Below are positions 22,449 through 31,404 of a stretch of 33,817 nt of DNA, piece after piece. The translations under genes were made by a program, and so were the position numbers. The stretch comes from Chloroflexota bacterium. Lineage in GTDB: Bacteria; Chloroflexota; Limnocylindria; Limnocylindrales; CSP1-4. Where the stretch lies: positions 1 to 33,817 of the forward strand of contig JAJYGH010000074.1 of the NCBI GenBank assembly GCA_021785175.1. The letters are read 5' to 3'. How positions within the stretch are numbered: the first letter of the stretch is position 1; every line of letters starts with the position of its first letter. Below the pieces are notes generated by a model. The model was not told the origin of the DNA. It worked only from the letters and a program-made list of their open reading frames with translations, and searched no databases.

Positions 22449-23864
22449 TCAGGCCCCAGCGACAGCCGGAGCGGCCGCGGCCACCGCGCCGGACCGAAGC
22501 GCCCACTCGATCGGTGCCCACACCACGGGGTGGAACGACGTGGGAGCGCCGCGCCCGACTCCGTACACGGTGAACCCGGCGTCGCGCCAGGCCTGTGACG
22601 GCAGCGCGTTGACGGCGTCGAAGATGATGCGGCGCGCCATCGCCCTGCCCACGATCTCCGGATCGAGCGCCGCGTACTCCGGCCAGCCCGTGGCGACCAC
22701 GAGCGCGTCCGCGTCGCGGGCCGCCTCGAGCGGCTCGTCGACCCGCGCCGCCGGGATGGTGACCGGCGAGGCGAGCGGATCCTGGGCGTGCACGATCGCG
22801 CCGCGCTCGACGAGCAGGCGGACCAGGTCGACTGCCGGCGAGTCGCGGGTGTCGTCGGTACCGGGCTTGAACGCGAGGCCGAGCACGCCGATGCGCGCGC
22901 CATTCAGGCCGCCCAGCGCCGTCTCGAGGCGGTCGATCACGGACCGTCGCGCGCGCGCGTTCGTCGCCTCGGCCGCGGCCGCCAGCGGCGCCTCGTACCC
23001 AACGGCCTCGCCGACGGCGAGCAGCCCCGACAGGTCCTTGGGCAGGCAGGAGCCGCCGTAGCCGGGTCCCTGGCTGAGGAACTGCGTGCCGATGCGGCTG
23101 TCGAGGCCGACACCCCGCAGGACCGGCGTCGCATCCGTCCCGAGCCGTTCGCACAGGCCCGCGATCTCGTTGGCGAACGAGATCTTGATCGCCAGGAACA
23201 CGTTCGACGCGTACTTCACGAGCTCCGCCCCGCGCCGGTCGCTCAGTACCACGGGGGTGCCCATTTCGTAGAGCTCGGCCACGCGACGCCCCGTCTCCGC
23301 GTCCTCCGCTCCCACCACGATCCGATCCGGGTGGAAGAAATCCTCCACCGCACGGCTCTCGCGCAGGAACTCCGGGTTCGACACCACGCTGATCCGCTGC
23401 CCGGGCGCCGCGTGTTCTTCGGAAAGGAGCTCCAGGGCTTCGCCGGTGCCCGGCGGCACGGTGCTCTTGTTCACGAGGATCAGGTCGCGACCCGTGCTCG
23501 TGACGACGTCGCGCGCGGCACAGGCGAGCTGGCCGAGGTCCGGCGTGCCGTCGGCGCGAGGCGGCGTCCCGACGCACATGAACACGATCGAGGCCTCGGC
23601 CATCGCCTCGTGGACGTCGTCCGTGAACGACAGCCGGCCCGCCGCAACGTTCCGCGCGACCAGCTCGTCGAGGCCGGGCTCGAAGATCGGGACGACCCCG
23701 CGGCGGAGCAGCCCGAGCCGGGCGGGGCTGGCCTCGAGGCAGCGCACGCGGTGGCCGAGGTCGGCGAAACAGGCGGCGGCCGTGAGGCCGACGTACCCGG
23801 CTCCGACGATGCAGAGGTCGGTGGGGCGCTCGGCGTGGCCGTGGGTGATCGAAGTCATGGTCAT
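22449..23864 (-). CDS. UDP-glucose 6-dehydrogenase
   Basis: This 471-residue cytoplasmic enzyme oxidises UDP-glucose to UDP-glucuronate with two NAD+. The Rossmann motif GAGYVGLTAAACFA (about 21-34), CVGTPPRADGTPDL, NKSTVPPGT, VSNPEFLREGxA-like SNPEFLRESRAVEDF, the central helix with KYASNVFLAIKISFANEIA, and the catalytic Cys273 in GPGYGGSCLPKD are all present, followed by the third domain with VLGLAFKPGTDDTRDSPA. The last 40 residues are extra and Ala-rich. ATG 23864 or the ATG two codons later is served by GGGAG. It lies 80 bp after the ABC exporter gene. Within the glycan locus it should supply the uronic acid donor, on which the linked epimerase could act. Confidence 0.95.
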   Translation of the reverse strand: MTMTSITHGHAERPTDLCIVGAGYVGLTAAACFADLGHRVRCLEASPARLGLLRRGVVPIFEPGLDELVARNVAAGRLSFTDDVHEAMAEASIVFMCVGTPPRADGTPDLGQLACAARDVVTSTGRDLILVNKSTVPPGTGEALELLSEEHAAPGQRISVVSNPEFLRESRAVEDFFHPDRIVVGAEDAETGRRVAELYEMGTPVVLSDRRGAELVKYASNVFLAIKISFANEIAGLCERLGTDATPVLRGVGLDSRIGTQFLSQGPGYGGSCLPKDLSGLLAVGEAVGYEAPLAAAAEATNARARRSVIDRLETALGGLNGARIGVLGLAFKPGTDDTRDSPAVDLVRLLVERGAIVHAQDPLASPVTIPAARVDEPLEAARDADALVVATGWPEYAALDPEIVGRAMARRIIFDAVNALPSQAWRDAGFTVYGVGRGAPTSFHPVVWAPIEWALRSGAVAAAAPAVAGA

Positions 23865-23944
23865 GCTCCCGGAGGTCGGCTGGGCGTGACAGGTGGCAGG
23901 GATGTTCCGTGCGGGACGCGGCGACCGGCGCAGGCCGGGGGCGG

Positions 23945-25798
23945 TCAGGCGCCCATGGCGTCGGCTCGGGCTGGTGGCGGGCCGAAGGCCGCAGCTGCGG
24001 CGGGGAGCGAGGCAGGTCGCGCTCCCGCACCTGCGGCGAGCCGCTCCGGCCCCGCGTCACGTGCTTCGCCGGCCACGCCGCGGCCGAAGACCCGCTCGAA
24101 CGCGTCCGCGGCGGTCCCCGTGGCCACGACTCTCCCGGACGCGATCGCCACCACGACGTCGGCCCATTCGACGACGCGTCGCTCGTGGCTCACCACGAGG
24201 GTCGTGCGTCCTCGCGAGACGCGCTCGAGCGCGTCGAGCAGCCACTGCTGGGCCTGCTCGTCCAGGCCCGTCGTGGGCTCGTCGAGCAGGATCACGCGGG
24301 GGTCGCGCACCATCGCGCGCGCCAGCGCGATGCACTGCCGCTGCCCGCCCGAGAGCGACGCGCCCCGCTCCGACACCACCGTGTCGTACCCGTCGGGGAG
24401 ACGTGCGAGCACCTCGTGCACGCCCGCGGCGCGCGCCGCGACGACGGCCGCTTCACGGGACAGCCCATGGCCGCCGTAGGTGATGTTCTCCCAGACCGGC
24501 CCCTGGAAGAGGTATGGCTCCTGCGGCACGTACGCCACCAGCTCGCGCAGGCCCGCGATCGTGAGGTCGCGCAGGTCGACGCCGTCGAGCTCGACACTCC
24601 CCTCGCACGGGTCATAGAAGCGCGGGACGAGCTGGAGCATCGAGCTCTTGCCCGATCCCGTCGCGCCGACGATCGCGACGCGCGCGCTGGCGGAGATGTC
24701 GAGAGAGACGTCGTCCAAGGCTACCGTCCCATTCGCGTATTCGAGGCTCACGCCCCGGAACGACAGCGCACCGAGAGGCTTGGCCGGCCGGCGGGCCGAC
24801 GGCCGCTCGGGGATCCGCTCGTCCGTCGAGAGCGTCTCGGCGAGCCGCTCCGCCGCGGCCATCCCGCGCGTGACGACGTTGCCGAGCTTCGCGAGCTGCC
24901 GGACGGGCGAGTACATGCCGCGGAGGTAGGCCATGAACACGAGCAGGTCGCCGGGCGTGAGCCGTCCGCTGAGGACGGACTCCGCGCCGAACCACACCAC
25001 GAGCACGGTCGCGGTCGTCATGAGGAACGTGACGGTCGGTGTGAACGCCGCCTGCATGGCGACGGCCTCCTGGCTCGCCTCGAGCGAGTGCGCGCTCGCG
25101 CGCCCGTACCGATCGGCCTCGTCATCCTCGCGACCGAACGCCTGCACCGCGGTGATCGACGTCAGGACCTCCTGCGCGACGCCCGTGGCCATGCCCTCCC
25201 AGCGGCGCGCGCGGCGCTGCTGCGACTTGATGCGGCCGAGGAAGCCGCGGACGGCGAGGTACAGGACCGGCGTGAGCGAGACCGCGACGAGCGTGTATCG
25301 CCAGTCGATCCAGAACATGATCGCGAGCATCCCGGCCAGCGCCAGAACGTTGTTCACCAGGACGGGGATCGCGTTGACCATGACGCCCTGGACGGACTGC
25401 ACGTCGCCGCCGAGGCGGCTCAGCAGGTCGCCGGTCAGCCGTCGCTCGTGGAAGCTGAGGGACTGGCTCTCGATGTGGCGGAACAGGTCGGACCGGATCG
25501 CGAAGACGACGCGCTGCCCCGCCTGCGCCACGAGACGATCGGCGACGTAGCGGAAGATTCCGAGCCACGCGGCGATGACGAGCATCGCCAGCGCGAGCAC
25601 GGTCAGCCGTCCGCCGGGACTGACCGGGAGGAACGCGAGGAACCCCGGCAGCGGATGCGTGCCGATGACGCTGTCGAAGATCAGCTTGAGCGGCCACGGC
25701 TCGAGCCACTGCATGGCGGCCTGGACGATGCTCGCGGCGAGGCTCGCCGCGAGCGCGCCACGGACTGGGCGCAGGTACGGCGCGAAGGTCCGGATCAT
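23945..25798 (-). CDS. ABC exporter (MsbA-like, fused membrane and ATPase domains)
   Basis: This 617-residue half-transporter should act as a homodimer. Residues 1-310 form a six-helix ABC exporter domain (FDSVIGTHPLPGFLAFL loop, VVFAIRSDLFRHIESQSLSF, FHERRLTGDLLSRLGGDV). The ATPase domain follows: Walker A GATGSGKSS, Q-loop YVPQEPYLFQGPVWENI, signature LSGGQRQ and Walker B VILLDEPTTGLD, plus the switch SHE (usually SH). The signature reads LSGGQRQCIALARAM. The end is an Ala/Pro/Gly-rich tail of about 40 residues. The ATG overlaps the stop of the preceding glycosyltransferase (ATGA). Its place in a glycosyltransferase operon suggests export of a lipid-linked or otherwise assembled glycan, but lipids or drugs are possible substrates. 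Confidence 0.93.
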   Translation of the reverse strand: MIRTFAPYLRPVRGALAASLAASIVQAAMQWLEPWPLKLIFDSVIGTHPLPGFLAFLPVSPGGRLTVLALAMLVIAAWLGIFRYVADRLVAQAGQRVVFAIRSDLFRHIESQSLSFHERRLTGDLLSRLGGDVQSVQGVMVNAIPVLVNNVLALAGMLAIMFWIDWRYTLVAVSLTPVLYLAVRGFLGRIKSQQRRARRWEGMATGVAQEVLTSITAVQAFGREDDEADRYGRASAHSLEASQEAVAMQAAFTPTVTFLMTTATVLVVWFGAESVLSGRLTPGDLLVFMAYLRGMYSPVRQLAKLGNVVTRGMAAAERLAETLSTDERIPERPSARRPAKPLGALSFRGVSLEYANGTVALDDVSLDISASARVAIVGATGSGKSSMLQLVPRFYDPCEGSVELDGVDLRDLTIAGLRELVAYVPQEPYLFQGPVWENITYGGHGLSREAAVVAARAAGVHEVLARLPDGYDTVVSERGASLSGGQRQCIALARAMVRDPRVILLDEPTTGLDEQAQQWLLDALERVSRGRTTLVVSHERRVVEWADVVVAIASGRVVATGTAADAFERVFGRGVAGEARDAGPERLAAGAGARPASLPAAAAAFGPPPARADAMGA

Positions 25799-27027
25799 GC
25801 CGCGACTCCCGCGAGCGGCTGCGCGGTGAGTGCTTCCGATCCGGGCTCGAATGGGTCCGCCGCGCCCGGCTCCGGCTCGAGCGCCGCGCCGAGCGTCCGC
25901 CGGACCACGGCGCCCCAGCCGTACGACCGGATGGCGCGCTCCCGGGCGGCTTCCGCGAGCGCGGGCGCCTGCGGGTCGTCGAGCACGGCCTCGATCGCGG
26001 TGGCGAGCGCCGGGACGTCCCCGGGCGGGACGAGATGGCCGTGCCCCGCGAGCAGGTCCTCGATCGGCGCGAACCGCGAGGCGACGACCGGCCGCGCGGC
26101 GGCCATTGCCTCGACGACCTTGAGCGGCGAGAAGTAGAAGCCGAGCTCGGTCGCTGCCTCACGATAGGGCGCGGCAGCGACGTCGAACGCACCGACGTAC
26201 GCGGGCACCGCGGCCGCGGGGACGGCGCCGAGGAAGTGGACGCGTCCTGCGAGCACGCCGGTTGCCTGTGCTTCCAGCGCCGCGCGTTCCGGCCCGTCGC
26301 CGACGATCAGGACGTGCAGTCGGGACCGCCGGCCGACCAGGGTCGCGGCGGCGTCGAGCAGCACGTCGACGCCGTGCCACGGCTTCAGGCTGCCGAAGAA
26401 GCCGACGACCTCGGCGCCGGCCAGGCCGAGCGACGCGCGTGCGGCGGTGGATGCGGCCGGGTCGGGCGCGAACCGCGCAACGTCGACCCCATTTGGCACG
26501 ACGCGGACGTGCGCGGCCCCGCGCTCGCGAGCCCAGGCCGCAAGCGGGGCGGAGACGGTGACAGCGCGAGCGCCGGACAGTGCGGCCCGTTCGAGCCGCT
26601 CGCCGGCCTCACGGTCGGCGACGCCGATCCGGCCCGCGCGCTCGTCGATGACGGGCGCGTTCACCTCGACGAGCCGGCGCGCGCCCGGTGCCGCGGCGAG
26701 AGCGGCGCCGCCGCCCGCGAACGCCGACAGACGCTCGTGGACCAGGTCGGGGCGGAAAGCGGCAAGGAGGTCGAGCGCGCATTCGAAGAACCGCTCCGCG
26801 GCCGCAACGCGCAGGGTGTCGTGCTGGGGGCCGTGCGGCAGCGGTCCGGGATCGAGGACCTCGAGCTGGACCCCGTCCGGGGCGGGCGCGGCCGCCCGCA
26901 TCGCGACCAGCAGCACCTCGTGGCCGGCCCGGACGTACGCGGCCGTGAGCTCGGCAACATGAACGGAAGCGCCCTTGGTGCCGCCGACCGGGATCCCTGG
27001 ATCGGGGAGCACGTATGCGATCTTCAT
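25795..27027 (-). CDS. Glycosyltransferase family 4-like (GT-B fold)
   Basis: This is a 410-residue cytoplasmic or membrane-associated sugar transferase. The N-terminal half starts KIAYVLPDPGIPVGGTKGAS, the glycine-rich acceptor loop of GT4 enzymes; the C-terminal donor half has RVVPNGVDVARFAP, VVGFFGSLKPWHGVDVLLDA, LIVGDGPERAAL, VHFLGAVP and a final donor site GFYFSPLKVVEAMAAARPVV, containing the E..ACG/P-type E.MA motif. The usual E-x7-E reads FYFSPLKVVEAM, so the first acidic residue may be lacking. Both its start and stop overlap neighbouring genes (ATGA), so it is co-translated with another glycosyltransferase and the ABC exporter. Donor and acceptor cannot be read. Confidence 0.9.
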   Translation of the reverse strand: MKIAYVLPDPGIPVGGTKGASVHVAELTAAYVRAGHEVLLVAMRAAAPAPDGVQLEVLDPGPLPHGPQHDTLRVAAAERFFECALDLLAAFRPDLVHERLSAFAGGGAALAAAPGARRLVEVNAPVIDERAGRIGVADREAGERLERAALSGARAVTVSAPLAAWARERGAAHVRVVPNGVDVARFAPDPAASTAARASLGLAGAEVVGFFGSLKPWHGVDVLLDAAATLVGRRSRLHVLIVGDGPERAALEAQATGVLAGRVHFLGAVPAAAVPAYVGAFDVAAAPYREAATELGFYFSPLKVVEAMAAARPVVASRFAPIEDLLAGHGHLVPPGDVPALATAIEAVLDDPQAPALAEAARERAIRSYGWGAVVRRTLGAALEPEPGAADPFEPGSEALTAQPLAGVAA

Positions 27028-28376
27028 CGCGCCGGCACCTCGGTCGCCATCGCCGGCGCTGCGGCCCCCTCTGCGTGTTCCGCCGCGACGCGCGACACGG
27101 AGGCCTGCGGCCGGCCGAGCGATGCGCCCGTGACGAGCGCCGCCATCGTACGGACAGCCGCACGACGGTCGAACCGGCCGAGGATCCGCGCCCGCGCGGC
27201 GTGACCGAGCGCCGAGCGGAGGGCGGGATCGGCCGCGAGTCGCGCGATCGCGGCCGCGAGCGCATCAGGATCGGAACTCGGCACGAGCAGGCCGGTCTCG
27301 CCGTCCGTCACCGCCTCGGGGATCCCGGCGACGTCCGAGGCGACGACGGGCAGGCCGCTTGCCATGGCCTCGAGCAGGACGTTCGGGATCCCGTCGCGGT
27401 CACCGTCGGGCAGCACCACGCTTGCCTGCACGAAGACATCCGTGAGCCCGTACGCGGCCGCGACCGCTTCGTGCGGCTGTGCACCCTCGAACGCGACGAG
27501 CGGCGCGATCCCGAGCGACCGGGCGCGGGAGGTCAGGCGTCCCGCGAGCGGACCGTCACCGATGATCCGGCAGGTGAACGTCGCCGACGAGGGATCGCCG
27601 GCCAGCCGGGCAAGCGCCTCGAGCAGGACGTCGTAACCCTTCTTCTCGACGAGGCGCCCGACCGCGAGGATGCGCAGCGGAGCTGCCTCGTTCCGGACCT
27701 CCGGGGCCGGCCGGAAGCGCACCACGTCCACACCGTGCGGGAGGAGACGGATCGTGTCCGCGCCTCCCGCCGCGGCCGTCACCAGCTCGTCTCGGGCGCT
27801 GCGAGAGCACGCCGTGACGAACGCGGCGTCGGCGATGCGGAGGGCGAGCTGCCGCGGGTCGGAGACGTAGATGTCCTTGGCGTGGCCGCCGAAGCTGAAC
27901 GGCAGCCCGGTCAGGAGATGGACCTGGTGGGCGATCGCCGCGGGCCCGTGGGCGAACGCGGCGTGCAGGTGCACGGCGCCTGCGCGCTCGAGCTCGACCG
28001 CCAGGCGCCCCGCGTCGACGAAGTGCGACAGCCTCGCCCGCCGCTTCGGTTGGCCGAGCGCGGCGAGCAGGGTGCGGGCGTAGGCGCGCGGGCGGCGAGC
28101 CGCCAGGTGGGCGTGACACGCGACCGTGGTGCCGAGCCACCGGAGCCGGTCGGGCACGGTCGGTTCGGGGCGGAGGTAGCGCACCTCCGACGCGACCCGT
28201 GCCACGTCGGGCTGGACCACGCGCTCGTGCGGGTCCCGGATCGAGTACAGCCGCAGCGGCACGCCCTGCGCCTCGAGGCCCAGGATCTCGTCGAGGATGA
28301 ACGTCTCGGAGAGCCGCGGGAACCGCTTGGTGAGGTAGCCCACGACGCCCTGCACGCCTTCTTCCCGTTCGGTCAT
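27024..28376 (-). CDS. Glycosyltransferase family 4, colanic-acid WcaL-like
   Basis: This is a 450-residue GT-B glycosyltransferase. The N-terminal VVGYLTKRFPRLSETFILDE is the hallmark of WcaL/ExoL-type exopolysaccharide transferases; HLHAAFAHGPA and FSFGGHAKDIYV continue the acceptor half. The donor half has LLPHGVDVVRFRP, LRILAVGRLVEKKGYDVLLE, IIGDGPLAGRL, VAFEGAQP and the E-x7-E motif GIPNVLLEAMASGLPVVASD. It matches the family over its full length. It overlaps both neighbours by ATGA. The best-known relatives build colanic acid and other secreted heteropolysaccharides, so this is good evidence that the locus makes an extracellular glycan. Confidence 0.93.
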   Translation of the reverse strand: MTEREEGVQGVVGYLTKRFPRLSETFILDEILGLEAQGVPLRLYSIRDPHERVVQPDVARVASEVRYLRPEPTVPDRLRWLGTTVACHAHLAARRPRAYARTLLAALGQPKRRARLSHFVDAGRLAVELERAGAVHLHAAFAHGPAAIAHQVHLLTGLPFSFGGHAKDIYVSDPRQLALRIADAAFVTACSRSARDELVTAAAGGADTIRLLPHGVDVVRFRPAPEVRNEAAPLRILAVGRLVEKKGYDVLLEALARLAGDPSSATFTCRIIGDGPLAGRLTSRARSLGIAPLVAFEGAQPHEAVAAAYGLTDVFVQASVVLPDGDRDGIPNVLLEAMASGLPVVASDVAGIPEAVTDGETGLLVPSSDPDALAAAIARLAADPALRSALGHAARARILGRFDRRAAVRTMAALVTGASLGRPQASVSRVAAEHAEGAAAPAMATEVPAR

Positions 28377-29632
28377 GCCGGCACCGCCAGCGACTCCTCG
28401 GCCTGGAGCTCGGCGTCCGCCGCGCGGCTTCCGAGCCGGATCGCCTGCGACGCCCGCGCCTCATCGAGCAGGACCTCCCGAAGACGCGGGAGCCCCAGCC
28501 GGTCGAACGTCGAGGCGTCGTGGCGTGCCGCGGCGAGTGCGGCGCGGAGTGCCCCCTCGAGCCGGTCTTCGAGCCCGGAACCGCCGTCCACGACCCGGAC
28601 CAGTCCGCGCGAGGCGAACCGTTCCGCGCGGATCTGCTGCTCGCGGCGCGGCCACGTGCGCGGCACGACGACGGTCGGCGTCCCGCTCGGGATCGCCTCC
28701 ATCAGCGAGTTGTAGCCGCCCATCGTGACGACGACACTCGCGGCCGCCATCGCCCCCTCGAGCCCGGGCACGAACTCCTCGAGGTGGCCCCCGTGGCTCG
28801 CCGCGACCCGGGTCTGCAGCACCGCCCGGTCCTCGCCGCTCATGAGCGGACCGGTGACCAGCAGGCTCGGCAGGCCGAGCCGCTCCGCCGCCTCCAGCGT
28901 GGCCAGCAGCACGTCGACGCCGTCGCCGCCGCCGCCGGCAGTACCGAGCACGACCCGCATATCCGGGGTCCAGCCGGGGATCGGCACGGCGGGCTGTGCG
29001 GCCGGCTGCCGGCAGAGGTACCCGCAGTATGTCGTCCGCTCGAGTGTCTCTTCCGGCATGCCGTAGCCCGCCAGGTCGACGAGGTCCGGGCTCCCGTACA
29101 CGACCACGCGGTCGTAGACCTCGCGCAGCGTCGTCGGGATGTCCTGCGCCTCCCATGTCCGGCGAACCACGGCCGGCTCGTCGACGACATCGCGCAGGCC
29201 GAGCACGATCCGGGTGGCCGGCGACCGGTGCCGGAGCGCGTCGAAGGCGCGCAGCAGTTCGGCCTTCATCCCCTGGGGTGCGTGATCGACGAGGAACACG
29301 TCGGGCTCGAAGCGGCGGGCGACATCGGCGATGATCGCCGCGCGCGCGCGCCACACGATCGAGAACGGCAGCCGGGGGTCGCGGGATGTGTATTCGTCGA
29401 CCCCGGTCTTCACGACCGGCGGCAGCGAGACCACGGTGAGGTTCTTCGGCAGGTCGAAACGCTCGGTGACCGTGGACCCGCTGAGCAGGACGACCCGGAC
29501 GCCGGGGATGTGCTGCAGGATGTCCTGCGCGATCAGGACGTTCCGGCGCAGGTGACCGAGGCCATACGTGTCGTGCGAGTACAGGAGGAGGCGCTGCAGT
29601 CCGGGACGTGTCTTCATCGTCATGTTCCCCAT
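28373..29632 (-). CDS. Predicted glycosyltransferase, MurG/COG4671-like
   Basis: This 419-residue protein is a GT-B fold transferase of the poorly characterised COG4671 type, related to MurG. The N-terminus LLLYSHDTYGLGHLRRNVLI carries the glycine/histidine loop; VFLVDHAPQGMKAEL and LGLRDVVDEPAVVRRTW are typical of the family; the donor half has VLGTAGGGGDG, SLLVTGPLM, VVVTMGGYNSLMEAI and GTPTVVVPR. MGGYNS with a following glutamate is the MurG-like nucleotide-sugar site. Three in-frame ATGs occur at 29632, 29623 and 29617; GGGGA lies within the first few codons and would best serve one of the inner ones. It overlaps the next gene by ATGA and follows the epimerase by 35 bp. Confidence 0.85.
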   Translation of the reverse strand: MGNMTMKTRPGLQRLLLYSHDTYGLGHLRRNVLIAQDILQHIPGVRVVLLSGSTVTERFDLPKNLTVVSLPPVVKTGVDEYTSRDPRLPFSIVWRARAAIIADVARRFEPDVFLVDHAPQGMKAELLRAFDALRHRSPATRIVLGLRDVVDEPAVVRRTWEAQDIPTTLREVYDRVVVYGSPDLVDLAGYGMPEETLERTTYCGYLCRQPAAQPAVPIPGWTPDMRVVLGTAGGGGDGVDVLLATLEAAERLGLPSLLVTGPLMSGEDRAVLQTRVAASHGGHLEEFVPGLEGAMAAASVVVTMGGYNSLMEAIPSGTPTVVVPRTWPRREQQIRAERFASRGLVRVVDGGSGLEDRLEGALRAALAAARHDASTFDRLGLPRLREVLLDEARASQAIRLGSRAADAELQAEESLAVPA

Positions 29633-29667
29633 GAGTCGTGCGTGGTGGAGACCTCGGCGGACTTCGC

Positions 29668-30663
29668 TCAGGCCGCCTTCGAGAGACCGGAGTCGGCGGA
29701 CGTGCGCGCGATGCTCACTGCTCGCCCGCGGAGCCGCCCCCGGACCCAGGCCACTTCTTCGGCGTATCCGTCGGCAAAGACGACCTGTGGCCGGAAGCCG
29801 AGCAGTTCCCGGGCCCGCGTCAGGTCGGCCTCCGTGTGCCGGACGTCGCCACGTGCCACCGGCTCGTGTCGGACACGGACGTTTCGCCCGACGAGACGCT
29901 GGAGCATCTCGATCGCCTCGAGGAGCGAAACGCGCGACCCGCCCCCGACGTTGACGGCCATGCCGGCGACGGGAGCCGAGGCCGCGAGGACCGTCGCCTC
30001 GACGATGTCGTCGACGTACGTGAAGTCTCGGCTCTGCGTTCCGTCACCGAGGACGTGCAGGTGGGCACCGCGCAGCGCCGCCTCGGCAAAGCGGCGCAGG
30101 GCCAGGTCGGGCCGCTGATCGGGTCCGTAGACGGTGAAGTAGCGGAGGGCCACGGTCTCGAGACCGATCGAGTTCGCGCCCAGGATCGCCTTCTCGGCCA
30201 TGAGCTTGGTCCGGCCGTACGGCGAGATCGGGGCCACCGGGGCGGTCTCGCTGAACGGGACCGGCGCGTTGCCGTAGAGCGAGGACGAGGAGGCGTAGAC
30301 GATCCGGCGGACGGAGGCCGCTCCCTGGGCCGCCGACACGAGTCGCGCCGACGCCTCCACGTTGTCGTGGTGGTACAGCCGTCCCTGCCGGAAGCTCGGA
30401 CGGACGCCGGGCCTGCCTGCGAGATGGAAGATCACCTCGGTGCCGCGCAGCAGCGACTCGAGCGGAGCGTCGACGAGATCCCCGGCGACGAGCCGGAACC
30501 GGCGGTGGCGGGAGAGGGCGGCGGCCCGCGCCAGCTTCTCGGACGGGTCGTACGTGTCGGTGAACCCGTCCACGCCGATGACGTTCCAGCCGCCATCCAG
30601 GAGCCGGGAGCTGAGGTGCGACCCGATGAACCCGGCTGCGCCGGTGACGAGACAGGTGGACAT
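29668..30663 (-). CDS. NAD-dependent sugar-nucleotide epimerase/dehydratase
   Basis: This is a 331-residue short-chain dehydrogenase-type enzyme. The NAD-binding motif is GAAGFIGS (8-15), followed by an Asp at the second strand (VDGFTDTYD), the catalytic pair Tyr149/Lys153 in SPYGRTK with the upstream YASSSSLYG, and RYFTVYGPDQRPDLALRRF, which resembles UDP-glucuronate 4-epimerases and other UDP-uronate-acting members. Since UDP-glucose dehydrogenase is encoded in the same run, conversion of UDP-glucuronate to UDP-galacturonate or decarboxylation to a pentose is a plausible role. ATG 30663 has a strong GAGGAGG a few bases upstream; the far longer open frame upstream belongs to the neighbouring gene's antiparallel frame. 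It begins 29 bp after the preceding stop. Confidence 0.93.
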   Translation of the reverse strand: MSTCLVTGAAGFIGSHLSSRLLDGGWNVIGVDGFTDTYDPSEKLARAAALSRHRRFRLVAGDLVDAPLESLLRGTEVIFHLAGRPGVRPSFRQGRLYHHDNVEASARLVSAAQGAASVRRIVYASSSSLYGNAPVPFSETAPVAPISPYGRTKLMAEKAILGANSIGLETVALRYFTVYGPDQRPDLALRRFAEAALRGAHLHVLGDGTQSRDFTYVDDIVEATVLAASAPVAGMAVNVGGGSRVSLLEAIEMLQRLVGRNVRVRHEPVARGDVRHTEADLTRARELLGFRPQVVFADGYAEEVAWVRGRLRGRAVSIARTSADSGLSKAA

Positions 30664-30692
30664 GTTCCTCCTCTTGCTTGCCCGTTCGGAGC

Positions 30693-31244
30693 TCAGGAAT
30701 CCGGGGCCGGCGTCGACGTCGCGTCGACGGGGTCCGTCAACGTGGGTTCGGGCGATGCGGCAGGCGTCGCGGTGGGCGCGGAGCCCGCGGTCGCCTCGCT
30801 GGTGGCCGTCGCCTCGACGGTCCCGGTTCCTTCCGCCGGCGAGGTGATGGCGGTGGACGTCGCCGATGGCTCGCGGGACGGCGTGGCGTCCGGCGCCGCG
30901 AGGGCTGCCGGAGTCGGATCGGGCGACGAACCGGCCGGGGACGGGCGGGGATGGGCGTCCGACGTCGGCGCGGCGGCCGACGTCGCGAGGTTCGTGACCT
31001 GCCGCCCGCCGGCGTCGGCCGGCGCCGCCACTTCCGACGTCCCGGGTGCGGCGAGCCCGGACGCCTGGCCGGGCGGCTCGTGTGCCGAACCGGTTCGCCC
31101 GCTGACGGTGGTCAGCATGACCGCCGGGGGAAATCGGGGGCGCGCGGGGACGGTCGTCACGAGGATCGCGACGACGAGGACGCCCAGCAGTCCTGTCGCA
31201 CCGACGAGGGCGGCCGTTGCCGGGTTGATCCGCCCTTGCCCCAC
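30693..31244 (-). CDS. One-pass membrane protein with long Pro/Ala/Ser/Thr-rich domain
   Basis: I do not recognise a family. Of 183 residues, 1-11 are polar and basic, 12-31 form one membrane helix (ALVGATGLLGVLVVAILVTT), and the rest is a low-complexity region rich in Pro, Ala, Ser and Thr with scattered Glu and Asp, predicted disordered and probably outside the membrane. Such regions in GC-rich bacteria often carry O-linked sugars. GTG 31244 is preceded by GGAGGT five bases away, one of the best ribosome sites in the window, which supports a real gene. It is the first gene of the run that continues into the epimerase, glycosyltransferases and exporter, so it may be the glycan's protein carrier or a structural partner; this is an inference. 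Confidence 0.7.
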   Translation of the reverse strand: MGQGRINPATAALVGATGLLGVLVVAILVTTVPARPRFPPAVMLTTVSGRTGSAHEPPGQASGLAAPGTSEVAAPADAGGRQVTNLATSAAAPTSDAHPRPSPAGSSPDPTPAALAAPDATPSREPSATSTAITSPAEGTGTVEATATSEATAGSAPTATPAASPEPTLTDPVDATSTPAPDS

Positions 31245-31334
31245 GCCGTACCTCCTGGTCCGGACGCTCGCGTCGGCGCGCGAGTCCGTGCCGGATGCCG
31301 GGAGGTTCAGGCCGGGAGATGAACGCCCGATGGA

Positions 31335-31362
31335 ACGCCCGTGAGAGAACTCTCACGGGCGT
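31335..31362 (-). terminator. Perfect hairpin downstream of hflX
   Basis: ACGCCCGTGAGAG (31335-31347) and CTCTCACGGGCGT (31350-31362) are exact reverse complements separated by two bases. It lies about 80 bp after the HflX stop and 90 bp before the GTG of the glycan-locus membrane protein. No T-run follows on the minus strand. It is likely a terminator that separates HflX from the glycan locus, or an operator of that locus. Confidence 0.55.
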
Positions 31363-31404
31363 CGTGGGGCCACGTGCAAGGCGTGTGCGGGCTCGGTCAG
31401 TCCC

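Noticed and set aside
20899-24060. Treating the histidine kinase as a 1053-residue protein
   Set aside because: The upstream two thirds run antiparallel-frame through UDP-glucose dehydrogenase and are Arg-rich noise; the kinase begins at its first membrane helix near 22398.
23909-26137. Plus-strand ORF of 742 codons opposite the ABC exporter
   Set aside because: Low-complexity charged translation with no motifs; the real gene is on the minus strand with full ABC motifs.
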